Notes under the pieces: generated by a model | Told to the model about the DNA's origin: nothing | The model's input: only the letters and a program-made list of their open reading frames with translations | The model's database searches: none | Translations under genes and position numbers: made by a program | Shown: piece after piece, positions 11,801-22,910 of the stretch | Position numbering within the stretch: position 1 is the first letter of the stretch | Layout of the letters: each line of letters begins with the position of its first letter | Origin: Gnetum montanum | Lineage: Eukaryota; Streptophyta; Gnetopsida; Gnetales; Gnetaceae | Direction of reading: 5' to 3' | NCBI GenBank assembly: GCA_015680685.1 | Contig: MNCI01003887.1 | Coordinates: 25,365 to 89,364, forward strand | DNA length: 64,000 bases

Positions 11801-12480
11801 TGTAGCTCAACTAGCAAAAGAGTCATTCAATGGTCTAGGAAGGCATTGTATTGGAGCATTGAATCTCATAAGCAAGAATTGAGGTAGACCCTAAGAAAAT
11901 AAGGGTCATCCACGGAGTAACCTACCTACTAGAAATTGTTAAAGATGTTCAATCATTCCTTAGACATATTGGCTACTATGAACAATTCATAGAGAATTTC
12001 TCTAAGATTGCAAAACTGTTAGTGGAGTTGACAAAGAAAGATGCTCCATTTGTTTGGACCACGGAATGTGAAAAAGCATTCTAGAAACTGAAGGAGAAAC
12101 TTATAGAAATTCCAATCCTATAAGTACTTAACTAGTCTAGGCCATTTCATGTCATGATGAATGCATAAAAGTATGCCTTGGAAGATATGCTTATGTATAT
12201 GGATGATAAGAAACATCCATACTACATACACTGCACTAGCCAAAGCATTGTGGATGTACAACTAAACTACACCACTACAAAAAAGTTCAAGCTTTATGTA
12301 CTTGGATACAAGGTGTTTATGCACACAAACCATAGTGCCATTCGCTTCCTAATGAATAAGCCAACTATAAGCCATTGTATCATATAGTGTCTGGTGATCT
12401 TACAGGAATTCAATCTCATGATGGTAGATCGAAAGGGCATTGAGAATGTGGTTTCTGACCACTTTTCTTACTTGTGATGG
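11801..12480 (+). pseudogene. RT connection and RNase H of Element 3, broken
   Basis: After the palm, a shifted frame gives the connection (VDPKKIRVI, LRHIGYYEQFIENFS, KKDAPFVWT). The RNase H region follows: DKKHPYYIHCTS, QLNYTTT, and HTNHSAIRFLMNKPT at about 12320-12370. The TDAS-type first aspartate region near 12155 is disrupted (VMMNA). This domain would remove the RNA strand during reverse transcription. Confidence 0.75.
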
Positions 12481-13919
12481 GACAACAAAGAGGATGAAAG
12501 CCCACTATTTGATATGTTTCCTAATGAATTCCTCTTTGCTGGGGCTATAACTAAACAATTGGTTGATGAACCTAAATGGTATGATGATATTCTTACCTAT
12601 CTTCTTACTCAAGAGATGCCACAAGGGTTGGACCATCGAAAGAAATAATAGTTTCTTCACCAAGTGAAATGCTTCATGAAATCAACGAACACCTCTACAA
12701 GGTGTGTGCCAATGGCCTAGTTCAATGGTGTGTCCCTGATGCTGATCAACTATGCATTCTCCAAGATGCTCATTAAGGTCCTTGTGGGGGCCACTATGCT
12801 AGGAGACAACATTAAAATCCTAATGGTAGGTACTATTGGCCAAAACTCTTCAAGGATGCTCATCAATATGTCCACTCTTGTGAATGCTACCAATGAGATG
12901 GTGGAATGAGTGCTCAAATGGAGGGATCTCAACAATAGATTTAACCACTAAAATCCTTCAACATCTAGGGCATTGATTACATGGCTTCCATCACATCCAT
13001 GTCTAATGGAAAGGTGTACATCATAGTTGTTGTTTACTATTGTACAAAATGGGCAGAAGTAGTAGCCATCATCAAGTATACATCTTCTACTGCTGCCTAG
13101 TTTGTACAAGAAAATGTCGTAAATAGGTTTGGTATTCCACATGAATTAATTTCTAATAATGAAACTCACTTTATAGGCAATAATTTTTGAAAGCTCGTGA
13201 AACACTTGGAGGTTGAATGTAAACTCATAACATCCTACCATCCCCAAGCCAATGATCAAGCTAAGATTATCAATAGGGAAATCACAAAGATTCTAACAAG
13301 AATTGTTAGCAAATATAGGAAAGACTAGAGCATGAAACTCAATGATGCCCTTTGGGCCTATTTCTCAACATGGAAATTTCCTATTGGCTACTCTACCTAT
13401 GAGCTTGTGTATAGAAAATTACCAATACTTTCTATTCAATCTAAGCTCTGTATACTTGCAATAGCATATGACCTCGACCTTGACTTAAGTCTACTACAAA
13501 AAGAAAGATTAATAAATCTCAACTTGCTAGAAAAAACCCAATTAGTAGCCCTATCATCAAACAAGCTACACAAGGCATTCAACAAAAAGTGCCATGACCT
13601 TAAAATTAGGAAAGTCAAATTTCAGCTGGGAGATAGGATTCTCTATGAGAATCCCACACATGTACCTCAATGAACTAAGTTCTATACATTGTGGGAAGGA
13701 CCTTATATAATTTATGAAACTTGTTCTTCTGGGGCCATGATGATCTACAAACTTGAGAGCCTAGATAAGAAATAGCTAGTCAACATATGACAAGTCAAAC
13801 CTTTCCATGAGCATAAGCTAGCTAATATAACAAATGCTTTATCGGATGAACAACCATGCTCAATATTTCAAATCTCCTCCTTTTAACTTAGTCATGGGGG
13901 ATATGGTCATCCATGCTAA
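12481..13919 (+). pseudogene. Integrase of Element 3, inactive
   Basis: 12650-12960 encodes the N-terminal zinc-binding part, with DAH..GP.GGHYA and a Cys pair (SCECYQ). The catalytic core around 13010-13290 has lost all three acidic residues. VDYxTKW reads VVYYCTKW, the second site reads SNNETHF instead of SDNGTHF, and the glutamate position reads NDQAKIIN. The 13332-13673 segment is the long C-terminal domain, which ends in SHGGYGHPC at 13890-13916 before a stop at 13917. Several stops break the frame. Confidence 0.85.
13890..13900 (+). other. Pol-end purine motif AGTCATGGGGG, Element 3
   Basis: This 11-mer lies in the last codons of pol (S-H-G-G). It is also the core of the polypurine tract at the 3' LTR of Elements 2 and 4, so it could serve as a second plus-strand priming site. 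That role is inference. Confidence 0.5.
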
Positions 13920-15760
13920 CCATTAAGAAAGTTCTTAGTTTTTCATATTTTTTTACATGTTTTTTTCTTAAAACTTTTTATCTTACACATTCTTTATTTT
14001 ACACTTTTTTTTTTCTACATTATTAATTTCTCAAATTTTTTGTTTTACAACATCATTAGTGCATTTTCTTTTTCTTAAATATTTTACAATTTATTATATA
14101 TTTTTCTTTATTGAAATGTGATTTTCTTATCTTGTTTTAATAATAAACATCTTATTGCCAACTCGATACAGTGTGATTTAATTGATGTGTGTGTGTGTTA
14201 TCCAATTATTTGATTGTTGGTGTATGGATTCTAGCTTTGAATTTTATTACAGATAATTAGGACATGGTTTCGTTTTCATGTAACAAGTAGTGAGTCCACA
14301 ACATCCACCCATCCACAAAATTTATGGTTTTCCTTGTTCTAGAAATGTGCAATCCCTTTTTCATTAATAAAACTATAATGAATTTATGACTTTCGGAGTT
14401 TTCAGATTTGGAAAGGATTCAAAGGCTTGAAAAAGGTGTGACTTCAAGGGGATTTAATATTCTTTGCACATATCTGCTTACCTAGGTGCATGTGTGTTTT
14501 CATGGATTTCTTATTGTTCCGTGTCAACCAATAAAAGGAAGTTGAATAAGTCTTTACATGGTGTGGTTTTCATCATACAAAATGATGGGAATTTCAAGCA
14601 CATCGCTTAAACAAAATAAATGGGCTATAAGTATTTGTTATGGAACTAGAATGACATGTTACCCATGCCTAAAGGTCCCTCTACCTAAGGCCCTTCCTCA
14701 CTTCCTACTTCTCTTTTCTTCTCTAATAAGGAATGGTGATTGTTCTATGTGAGAACTCTTGTGTTTCAAGGGGTGGACTGGTCTTAGAATGATGATGTAA
14801 TGTCATTGAACATGGTTGGTTTTGATTGGGACTAATGATGGATTTTATTAGGTCATTTAACCATACACTTCAAAAGGGACTTCATGTAACCTTAATCAAG
14901 AACTCCATTCCACTCTCTCTCATCCATCCATGCTTTCCATGTCTCACCTCACTATCAGTTTCATGTTCTTGTTCAATGTCCTAGTTTGATGTTTTGAAAT
15001 TATTAGGTAGTTTCTTTCAAGTTTTTGTACTTAACCTTTCGTAACCATTAATCATCCATAGAGCCCATAGGCTCTTTGGTTTGAAGTTATGCAAGGGCAT
15101 AAAAGGCCTATGCCTACTTTGGGAAGGACCCACTTGCATCTTTTGGTTGGGTTAGTTAAGTTCTTTATCCTTAGACATTCTCATAATCAAATCCTTTTGC
15201 ATTCCCCATCAACAACATCTAATTGTGCACATCTTCACAATTTTTTTAATAAAATATTTTATTGTTATTGTTGTGAATTTTTACACCCTCTTCAAGTATT
15301 TCCTTGTGTTGAACTTTTTCAAATTTAATGGACTACTTATTCATGTTACCCAATTTTTCAGTCTTGTCACTAACACTACTAAAGGAATTAATCTACCATA
15401 AGCACAACCTAGTAAAGTGTAACCATCGATGACACAAGGTACTTAATAGCTATGTGTTACACATTGCACACTAATCCATGATTTTGTTGTCATTACAATG
15501 GAAAGTGTCAAATGGAAGTGGGAGTATCTTCACCAAGGATTATGCGGAAATACCACACGATAAGGATCATTCATGATCATTGGATCTTCTCTCTCACTCT
15601 TCAGTTTCCAAGAGGAGTTGGATGTTAGTTTTACCTAGGGTGTTCTCGTCTCTTGTCATGAACACCCAATTTTGTAAAATATTGTACACATGTACACTCG
15701 AGCACTTAGAGTCTATCTATTCCATCTGAGTGAGTTTGTATGTCAGTCAATAATCCCATA
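13920..15760 (+). other. Post-pol region of Element 3, non-coding
   Basis: A U-rich tract occupies 13925-14115. The sequence up to about 15330 aligns in order with 59150-60640 of Element 5, including landmarks such as TGGTTTTCCTTGTTCTAG and GGACCCACTTGCAT. No conserved open frame is visible, so there is no support for an envelope-like gene. A short GT run lies at 14189-14199. The region ends in GTCAATAATCCCATA where Element 2 entered. Confidence 0.65.
15756..15760. repeat. Target-site duplication CCATA, left copy
   Basis: CCATA here and at 22829-22833 exactly flank Element 2. This is the 5-bp duplication expected from a Ty3/gypsy integrase. Confidence 0.95.
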
Positions 15761-16560
15761 TGATGAGTGGCAAGGTACCCCTACACTCAACCATACGAAT
15801 ACAAGCATTACATGTGTGATCCGGTCAAACTCCAAGGACTAAGTGCTTACGTGCCTTATGGAACACTTAAGGTTAATCAATCGTTGTCTTCCCAGACTTA
15901 CTTATATTGTCACGATTTTATGGTTAAGTAAGCCTGGGGTATATGATTTTTATGTCTTTTATCTTTTTATCACCTATGCTAAGAGAGGAAAGGGTGAAGA
16001 GACTAAGTAACTAAATTTCACTAACTAGGCTTTAATTGTACTAGCATCAGTATCTGTTCCTACTTTCCGTTCACACCTTGAACCAATGCAACACTGATAG
16101 GATTACCAAACGCTATTCGTTACTAGGATTACCAAGCATAACGCACGTGCTCAAAGTAGTCGTACTGAATGCACTTAACTATGAGAGTTGGCGGTTGAGA
16201 GAGATTAAGTCCTTAAGAAAGTAATTAAACATTTAACAATAATTAAATTCCTATTTAGCTTAGTCCATATTCTACAAGGTTTATCCAAAATTTTGTCTTT
16301 ATTTCAATACACAATTGTGTGCTCAGGTACAAAATTTCTTAAATAAAGATCCGTTCACTTTGAGACTGCTACTGCGGGCACATGGAAATTATTCTATCTC
16401 TAGAATGGTAAAACTACTAGAGTTTTGCTAAGGGTCTAGATCTAGATGAGGAAACAAGGGAGAGCCGCCTCTTATTTATAGAATTGGTGATGGGCTACGA
16501 TATCACATACGCGATATCACATACACGATATCGCGGCCTCTGCGATATCGTGTCCGATCA
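15761..16560 (-). repeat. 3' LTR of Element 2
   Basis: The ends are TGATGAG and CCGATCA on the plus strand. On the minus strand the TATA box TATAAATAAG lies at 16471-16480. The 80 bp between it and the LTR end (16481-16560) hold four GATATC cores, most within GCGATATCG- or CGATATCAC-type palindromes. Confidence 0.95.
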
Positions 16561-16573
16561 TACCCCCATGACT
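16561..16573 (-). other. Polypurine tract of Element 2
   Basis: On the minus strand it reads AGTCATGGGGGTA, immediately before the 3' LTR start TGATCGG. It is the plus-strand priming site. Confidence 0.8.
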
Positions 16574-18430
16574 GAATAAAAACTCGTGCTTGATTTCCTT
16601 ACAAAATAGTGAAAAGGTATGGGATTATTGACTTGAATGGAACTAATGGTGAATGGGATGACATGTGAACATATCATCATTACAAAACATGACAAATTTT
16701 AGTGTTCACAACACAAGAGTGAACACTATACACATTTGGCATCCAGCCTTATTTGGCAGCTGGGATAGAAGAGAGAAGAGAGAGAAAAAAGAAGAAGTCT
16801 GCGGCTACCAACGCCAAGATTGCACCCTTCATTGTTCATCCATAAGCACACCATCAATTTTGTTCCTTGCATAATTTCTTCAGCACTAGTCCATTCCAAA
16901 TGTTCCCTCCAAATCCAATCTGTTGTTGCATGATTGCCATTTTCACACACAACACAGTCTGATATTAGCAAGGGTAAATGAATCATAATGCAATTGATAC
17001 CTTGCTTCGGTGTAAGATCCATTGGCTGAGTTGTGATATGGCTTATATGGATCTGAAGATATAATATTGGTGACTACTTGAAGTGTAGGGGTTAGGAGAA
17101 AATTAAAAAAATTGGACCAGGACCCCCATGACTTAGAGCAAACCTCCGGTAGGAATAGAATGGAAAAAGGTAAGGAATAAGAAAGATGAAGAAAAATAAA
17201 CAATGGAAACACTGATAAAATGGATGTCAAAGATGGAAATAAACAAAATAAATGATGATTGCATAAATGTTGAAAGGAAAGAAATTAATAGATGCACCAA
17301 ATAGGACTGCTAGTGGGTCCTCCCCAAAGCAAGCTCATGCTCTTAATGCCATAAAAATCCCACATTCAAAGAGTCAGTAGGCTCCAGAAATGTCATTTGG
17401 AAGCAAGAGTTAAAGTCTTAATGGCAAGAGTTTACCAAAAAGAACACAATGCATCAACCAAAATATAGACTACCGATACAACTAGCAATGAGATGATAAA
17501 TGGAAAAAGAAGGATGGAAAGAAAAGAATGGAATGGAATCTCAAGAACAAGGTGGTGTACAGCCCCTTGTGTATTAATGGTTAATGTGACTTAGTAGATC
17601 CCATTCCAAATCTGGCCTCAAACAAACCACATTCAGTGACTTCGCATTAATACAATGGGCCCATCCATCCACTTGAAGTAACAAGAATGCCTTCACCAAA
17701 GAGCCACCACCATTCTGACAAAAATAGAGAGGAGAGAGTAAGAAGCAAGAAGGACCTTAGTTAGTGGAAACATGTTTATTTTAGTTCCATAACTATTTCT
17801 TGTAGCCCAAATGATTATTTTATCTAAGGGTTGTGCTTTGAATTCTCACTATTTTTTTTTTTGTGTTTATACATGAGAACCACACCATGCAAAGGCTTAT
17901 TATTTTTATTTGCTTAGCTTCTCAATAATGTGGCAACGTTGGAATGGTAAGAAAAATCAAGAAGAAAACATCCAAGCACCTAAGAGAATGGCCAGCACAA
18001 GTGCATCAAATCCCCTTGAATTCACACCCTTTTCAATCCTTGAGTCCTTCCTTAGTTTGAGAAATACCCAGTCACCGATTTGTTGATAGTTATTATTATT
18101 GAAAAAGGTGACTATACAGTTCCAATCCAAGAGAAACCATAGCAATTTATGGATGTGTAGATGATGTGAAATCATTTCCTATTATATCAAAAGAACCATA
18201 CCTTAGTATCAACATCATAACTTAAAGGTAAAAACCAAACATTAGCAATCAATGAAATACAATTCATACCATCTTTTAAGCACTTATTAAGTGATGAATC
18301 AAACAAAGTAATCAAACACACGATGTTGTAAAACAAAAATAAGAAAAGTTAAAGAAATTTTTAAAACAAAAATGTGCAAAACAAAAATGTGTAAAGCAAA
18401 AATTTAAAAAGAACTGAGGGCCTCAAATGG
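16574..18430 (-). other. Post-pol region of Element 2, non-coding
   Basis: It aligns along its length with 43737-45615 of Element 4. Short frames on the minus strand (98 and 95 codons at 16726-17230) are not conserved as protein in Element 4, so I do not call an envelope-like gene. 18290-18415 is A-rich on the plus strand, the U-rich tract found after pol in all copies. Confidence 0.65.
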
Positions 18431-18730
18431 TTAGCATAGGTGGCCATCTCCCCCATGACTAAATTGAAAGGGAGAGATTCGATATAATAAGTGAGGTTAT
18501 CCTCTTTCAAATGTTCTATGTGCATAGACCGTACTAGGTTCATCATAAGGGTTGGTCAATTGCACACAAACTTGTATTCTCCTATCAAAGTACTCATTTC
18601 TATTTCCTAATAGTTTCCAACTTCCCTTAATTGGTGGTTTCAGATTAAGGGTTGGAAGTTGGCGACATTCTTGCTCTAGTACATCTATGCTTTCTTCATG
18701 GGTGTAAGTTGGTCCCCCAATTAGTTCCAT
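18431..18730 (-). pseudogene. Deleted pol of Element 2: pre-RT segment fused to integrase tail
   Basis: The minus-strand frame from 18730 matches the segment before the RT palm of Element 4 (DVLEQECRQLPTLNLK, then a SWKLL block). About 25 bp of unplaced sequence follow, and then it matches the integrase C-terminus (VCVQLTNPYDE) through to SHGGDGHLC and a stop at 18431. Everything between is gone: roughly 2.65 kb by comparison with Element 4, equal to the difference in internal length (5465 against 8113 bp). The motif AGTCATGGGGG lies at 18450-18460. Confidence 0.85.
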
Positions 18731-18808
18731 GCATATTGGTGGGTTGCTCTCTTGATTAGCTATTAAACACTGGGTGTTCTCTTGTTATGTGATTTCTACA
18801 TATAGGCA

Positions 18809-19300
18809 TTATTGTATGTTAACTTCCAGGGCACATTGGTTGCATGCAAAAGATGTTGAATGCTCTTGTATGCTATCACCCTCTATATCACTATATGTGA
18901 TGCATGGAACCTTCTTCTTCTTGATCTTTCCATAAGATTTTTCCCTTGATATTTCCAAGGAAAGATCATGGATTCCTAGGCATGTGTTTATGGTACTTAG
19001 CCATGCCCTTCCCATTATTATTGGGAAGTCCTCTTTGTCATTACTTACTTCTATCACTAGGAATTAGCTGGGTATGACCAATCACACATAGTGGTAACGA
19101 CGTCCTCCACAAGTCCCAAAGGGATAGTGATGGACTGGTCAACCAGCTCTAATTGAATATTTCTCTTCTTTAGTGGAGGCAGGTTCCAGGCTTTATACAT
19201 TTCTTGCGATATTAAGTTGACTTCGGAACCTGAGTCAAGAAGAGCCTTATGTGGTTCATTCCTAGCAACTTGGAGGTAGATCAAGGGACTTCCGGGATTA
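18809..19300 (-). pseudogene. Protease of Element 2, nearly intact
   Basis: The minus-strand frame from about 19284 carries the active site ALLDSGSEVNLIS, followed by MYKAWNLPPLKKRNIQLEL and VEDVVTTM. It is interrupted by a stop at 19057. The second piece, 18809-19057, gives FPIIMGRAWLSTI and the block ending in Cys-containing FACNQCALEVNIQ. The DSG triplet is kept, which makes this the best-preserved protease site in the window. It is a retropepsin that would process Gag and Gag-Pol. Confidence 0.8.
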
Positions 19301-19427
19301 GAGAGTTTCCTCGGAAGGTTGCCTACCTTGATCTAGGCAGTAATGGTATGCGTTAACATAACCGTGTACATTGAGATCTATTGTTGGTTTGAATGGAGCT
19401 TCGAACCCTTACTTGATGGAGGAGCGT

Positions 19428-21879
19428 TTATAGGCTCAACCACTTATGGTTGTTAGAGCTTGTTTGGGCTTTTGGTTCTGAAGAAAGGTCTTCTCCTTCC
19501 ACAATAGCGGGTTGAAGGTTTACAACTCTCATAGCATTACATTGTTGTGGTTGAGTGGAGAGTTCCCCTTGCATCGCTGGAGTGGCTGGTAGTGAATATA
19601 TCGATGTAAGAGTCACGGCTGGGTTTAGAGGACGGTATGGATGTGGTGTGTCTCTCCCAGGAGAAGGATTCCTATAATACTCCCAAGCTTGGTAGTGACG
19701 TGGTGGTGTCACATGACCAATAGAGTCATGTGGAGAGATAAGCTGCTGCATGTAGTAGCCATATGGATCTCATTTCCAATAAGGGTATTGTTGCCTTGGC
19801 AATGGCATCCCCCATGACTATGGGTATTGCCACTGCTGGTGTTGCTTCATAGGTTGTGGTGGAGTTCCACTTGGATAATACGTTAACGGTTGGTTGAACT
19901 ACCTTGGGGATAAGGTAACCGACAGGGTGCTTGCTATTTGTTAAGTCTTGGATTGAGTGCATACATCCCAGACTCTTATAGATGTGAGATTATTGGGCAA
20001 CATTCCTTAGGATGGTCATATTGGCAGATCTCACATCCACCGTCATTTTCTGTGTCTAAATCCACAACCTCTTCAATGATAGCTATTTTACTCTTACCTT
20101 TGTTATGTGCATAGTTCAAATCCCTCTTCTTTTTCTTATCATGGTCACTGTTTTGCTCCTTAGACTCCTCTACGATTTTTAAAATAGTTTCAAATCTACT
20201 ATCAAGGAGTCCCACATTTGATCTACCTTAGCTGACACTTCTATTGTTAATTTTTGAAGCGGCAAGGTTTTTCTACTCATCAACTCTTCTAGTGGTGACT
20301 CATCCTCCTCCTCACAGAATCTCACTCCCCTCTTTCGGATGGAAGGATCGTGGTTATACTCTTCCGCACTTTCTCTCTTATGTAGCTCTACTTCTTCCTT
20401 GGCTACTTGCTCCAAAAATCTATGAACCTCATGGGACCTATGTTTAGATAATCTCCCTTAGACATATGTCCCAAGGGTTCTCCTGGTTTCATATCTTAGC
20501 CCATCTACAAGATGGCATAGTTGATCCCGTTGTGCATATCCATGGCCCAGGAAACGATGTAGAAATGAATAATATCGGCCCATGGCAATGTCCAAGGATT
20601 CATGAGTTCCCTACTTCCATCCTTGGATATGTTTTTGTAAGTTGGATACTCAGGAGTATGTTTGATATTTATCATTAAATAGTTCTAACATTGTACTCCA
20701 CCTCCTAATGGTTTTCAGTTTTAAGGACCGGTACCAGCTTTCCACTTCTTTTATGAGTGTCCTTGCGAACAACTTTAATTTTTCCCACTTGTTTTCAATG
20801 TTTTTCAAGACGCAGGCATCGTGAAATTCCTTTAAGTGATTCTGTGGATCAGTGTTGTATCCCCCCTCAAATTGTAAGATATTATTCATGTCTAGTCTCT
20901 TCATCTGACTATCTTTTTGGTGCCTTGTAGGTATTCTAACTACCTTTGTAATGTCTAACATGCTTCGGATTGTAAGTAGCGGTTCGTCATGGTCATCTCT
21001 CTCATGGTGTTTGTGATGTATACATGGTTCCCTACTTTCCCTTATTCCATGTAATGATTCCCTATAATTCCCTCATCCTCACTCTTGACTCTCTCATCGA
21101 GGGTTCTCATTTTGCTTATCCTTACCCTTATCCTCACGGTTGGGCTCTTTGTGACTGCGTCTAGATGTGGAAGGAGAGGGTGAATGTTGTGATGAAGGGG
21201 AAGAGGAAGGAGAACCATCACCATGACGATGTTTCCTACCTTCCCTTCAGTGATCTTGACCCCAATCATGATGATGATCAAAATTCTCGCCCTTATCTTG
21301 TGTTTGTGTTCCCTCATTGAACACTTGGTGTTCGTGGGAATTAGAACCAGGGTTTTGTATCGTGGAGTGAAGGTTCTGATATGCCACCTCCTCACTATCA
21401 TTAGAAGAAGGAACGTCATTTTGTGGAGAGCCTATTGAGATAGGTTCACCACCCTTACTTTCTCTTATGACAAGCAAAGCATTATGGGGCCCTTTGCCCT
21501 TCAACGATGTATGGTAGCTCTCCTGCCGCGAGTCCTGTTGACCTTGCACTTCTGTGGGATGGTAGTCCCTTACATTATAATCGTGCACAATGTACTCAGC
21601 ATATAATTGTAACATGTCAATTCATGCAAGGGCATGAAGGAGCATGTTGGGGGTAGCTCTGTCTAGAGGCAACACTATGTTACCCTCCAAGTCTCTCCAA
21701 GATAGTTGTTCATCTTGATGAAAGACAAAGGTAAAGTCAGGTATATATTCATCATGATGAATATATACCACACTAAATTGTTGAGGAACTGGTGGTTCTT
21801 GGTTATGTATGTTGTGCCACCGACTGTCTCTAGTGTTGGTCCTAGGCAGTGAACTGCTCTTGTGTGGAGAAGAAGACAT
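19428..21879 (-). pseudogene. Gag and linker of Element 2
   Basis: The frame starts at the ATG ending at 21879 (MSSSPHKSSS), 147 bp inside the 5' LTR. Three consecutive pieces (21879 to about 21060) stay in one frame with only in-frame stops: an N-terminal block with FTFVFHQDEQLSW, a His/Asp/Gly-rich part, then an Arg/Ser-rich run (SSSPSSQHSPSPSTS). After a shift, 20961-20650 gives the core block with LDMNNILQFEGGYNTD. 20415-19976 gives the C-terminal half, ending with the knuckle CEICQYDHPKECC at 19997-20035. 19962-19428 encodes the Gln/Pro/Tyr-rich linker. Confidence 0.85.
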
Positions 21880-22005
21880 GTTTGTTTTATTCGGTGTGTT
21901 GTTTGTTGTTATGTTATTTTTTTTCTTGATTAACCCTAATGATTCATTTTAGCTCCCAATGATGTGGATGATTTCCTATGTTCTACTTAGCACAAAAAAA
22001 ACTTA

Positions 22006-22025
22006 GTCCCTAGCAACAGTGCCAA
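22006..22025 (-). other. Primer-binding site of Element 2
   Basis: On the minus strand it reads TTGGCACTGTTGCTAGGGAC, directly after the 5' LTR. It is close to the tRNA-Asp-type site TGGCGCCGTTGCCGGGGA, with four mismatches, all transitions. Confidence 0.7.
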
Positions 22026-22828
22026 TGATGAATGGTGAGGTACCCCTACACTCAACCCTACGAATACGAGCGTTACAAGTGCGATCCAATCAAACTCCAA
22101 GGACTAAGTGCTTACGCATCTTATGGAACACTGAAGGTTAATCAATCATTGTCTTCCCAAACTTACTTGTATTTTCATGGTTTTATGGTTAAGTAAGTCT
22201 GGGGTATATGATTTTTATGTCTTTTATCTTTTTATCGCCTATGCTAAGAGAGGAAAGGGTGAAGAGACTAAGTAACTAACTTTTACTAACTAGGCTTTAA
22301 TTGTCCTAGCATTAGTACCTATTCCCACTTTCTGTTCACATCTTGAACCAATGTAACACTGTTGGGATTACCAAATGCTATTCATTAGTGGGATTACCAA
22401 GCATAATGCACGTGCTCGAAGTGGTTGTACTGAATGCACTTAACTATGAGAGTTGGGGATTAAGAGAGATTAAGTCCTTAAGAAAGCAATTAAACATTTA
22501 ACAATAATTAAAGTCATATTTAGGTTATTCCATATGCTGCAAGGTTTATTCAAAATTTTATCTTTATTTTTGTACACAATGGTGTGCCCAGGTACAAAAT
22601 TTCTTGAATAAAGATCTGTTCACTTTGAGACTCCTACTGCGGGCACATGAAAATTATTCTATCTCTGGAATGGTAAAACTGCCCAAGTTTCACTACGGGT
22701 CTAGATCTAGATGAGGAAACAAGGGAGAGATACCTCTTATTTATAGAACTAGTGATGAGCTGCAATATCGCGTATGCGATATTGTAGGGAACAATGTGAT
22801 ATCACATACGAGATATCGCATCCCATCA
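22026..22828 (-). repeat. 5' LTR of Element 2
   Basis: 803 bp from TGATGAATGG to CCCATCA, followed by the CCATA duplication. On the minus strand the TATA box lies at about 22736-22745. U3 (22746-22828) holds GATATC-centred palindromes in a different arrangement from the other LTR. Confidence 0.95.
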
Positions 22829-22910
22829 CCATACCTTCCCAATATTTTGTAAGGAACTTGTTTCTCCTCTTTTTCTCTTGTGGACAAGTTTTCATTCAAT
22901 CAAGGGGGTA
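22829..22910 (+). other. Element 3 resumes: target duplication and polypurine tract
   Basis: 22829-22833 is CCATA. The sequence then matches, in reverse complement, the PPT-proximal part of Element 4 (CCTTCCCAATATTTT, AAGTTTTCATTCA). It ends in the tract CAAGGGGGTA at 22901-22910 before the LTR. Confidence 0.85.

Larger units (their letters stand above)
15761..22828 (-). mobile_element. Element 2: complete LTR retrotransposon with gag-PR but no RT/RH/IN
   Basis: The element is 7068 bp long, with LTRs of 800 and 803 bp, each starting TGATG on the plus strand and ending ATCA, and perfect CCATA duplications outside. On the minus strand the order is LTR, primer-binding site, gag, linker, protease, a pol remnant, post-pol region, polypurine tract, LTR. 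RT, RNase H and the integrase core are missing. Its LTRs, PBS and PPT closely match Element 4, which retains full pol. The first 77 aligned LTR bases show ten differences, eight of them transitions, so the insertion is old. Confidence 0.95.

Noticed and set aside
16726-17230. Minus-strand frames as a possible envelope-like gene
   Set aside because: No signal peptide plus membrane pattern that is conserved, and the frame is lost in Element 4.
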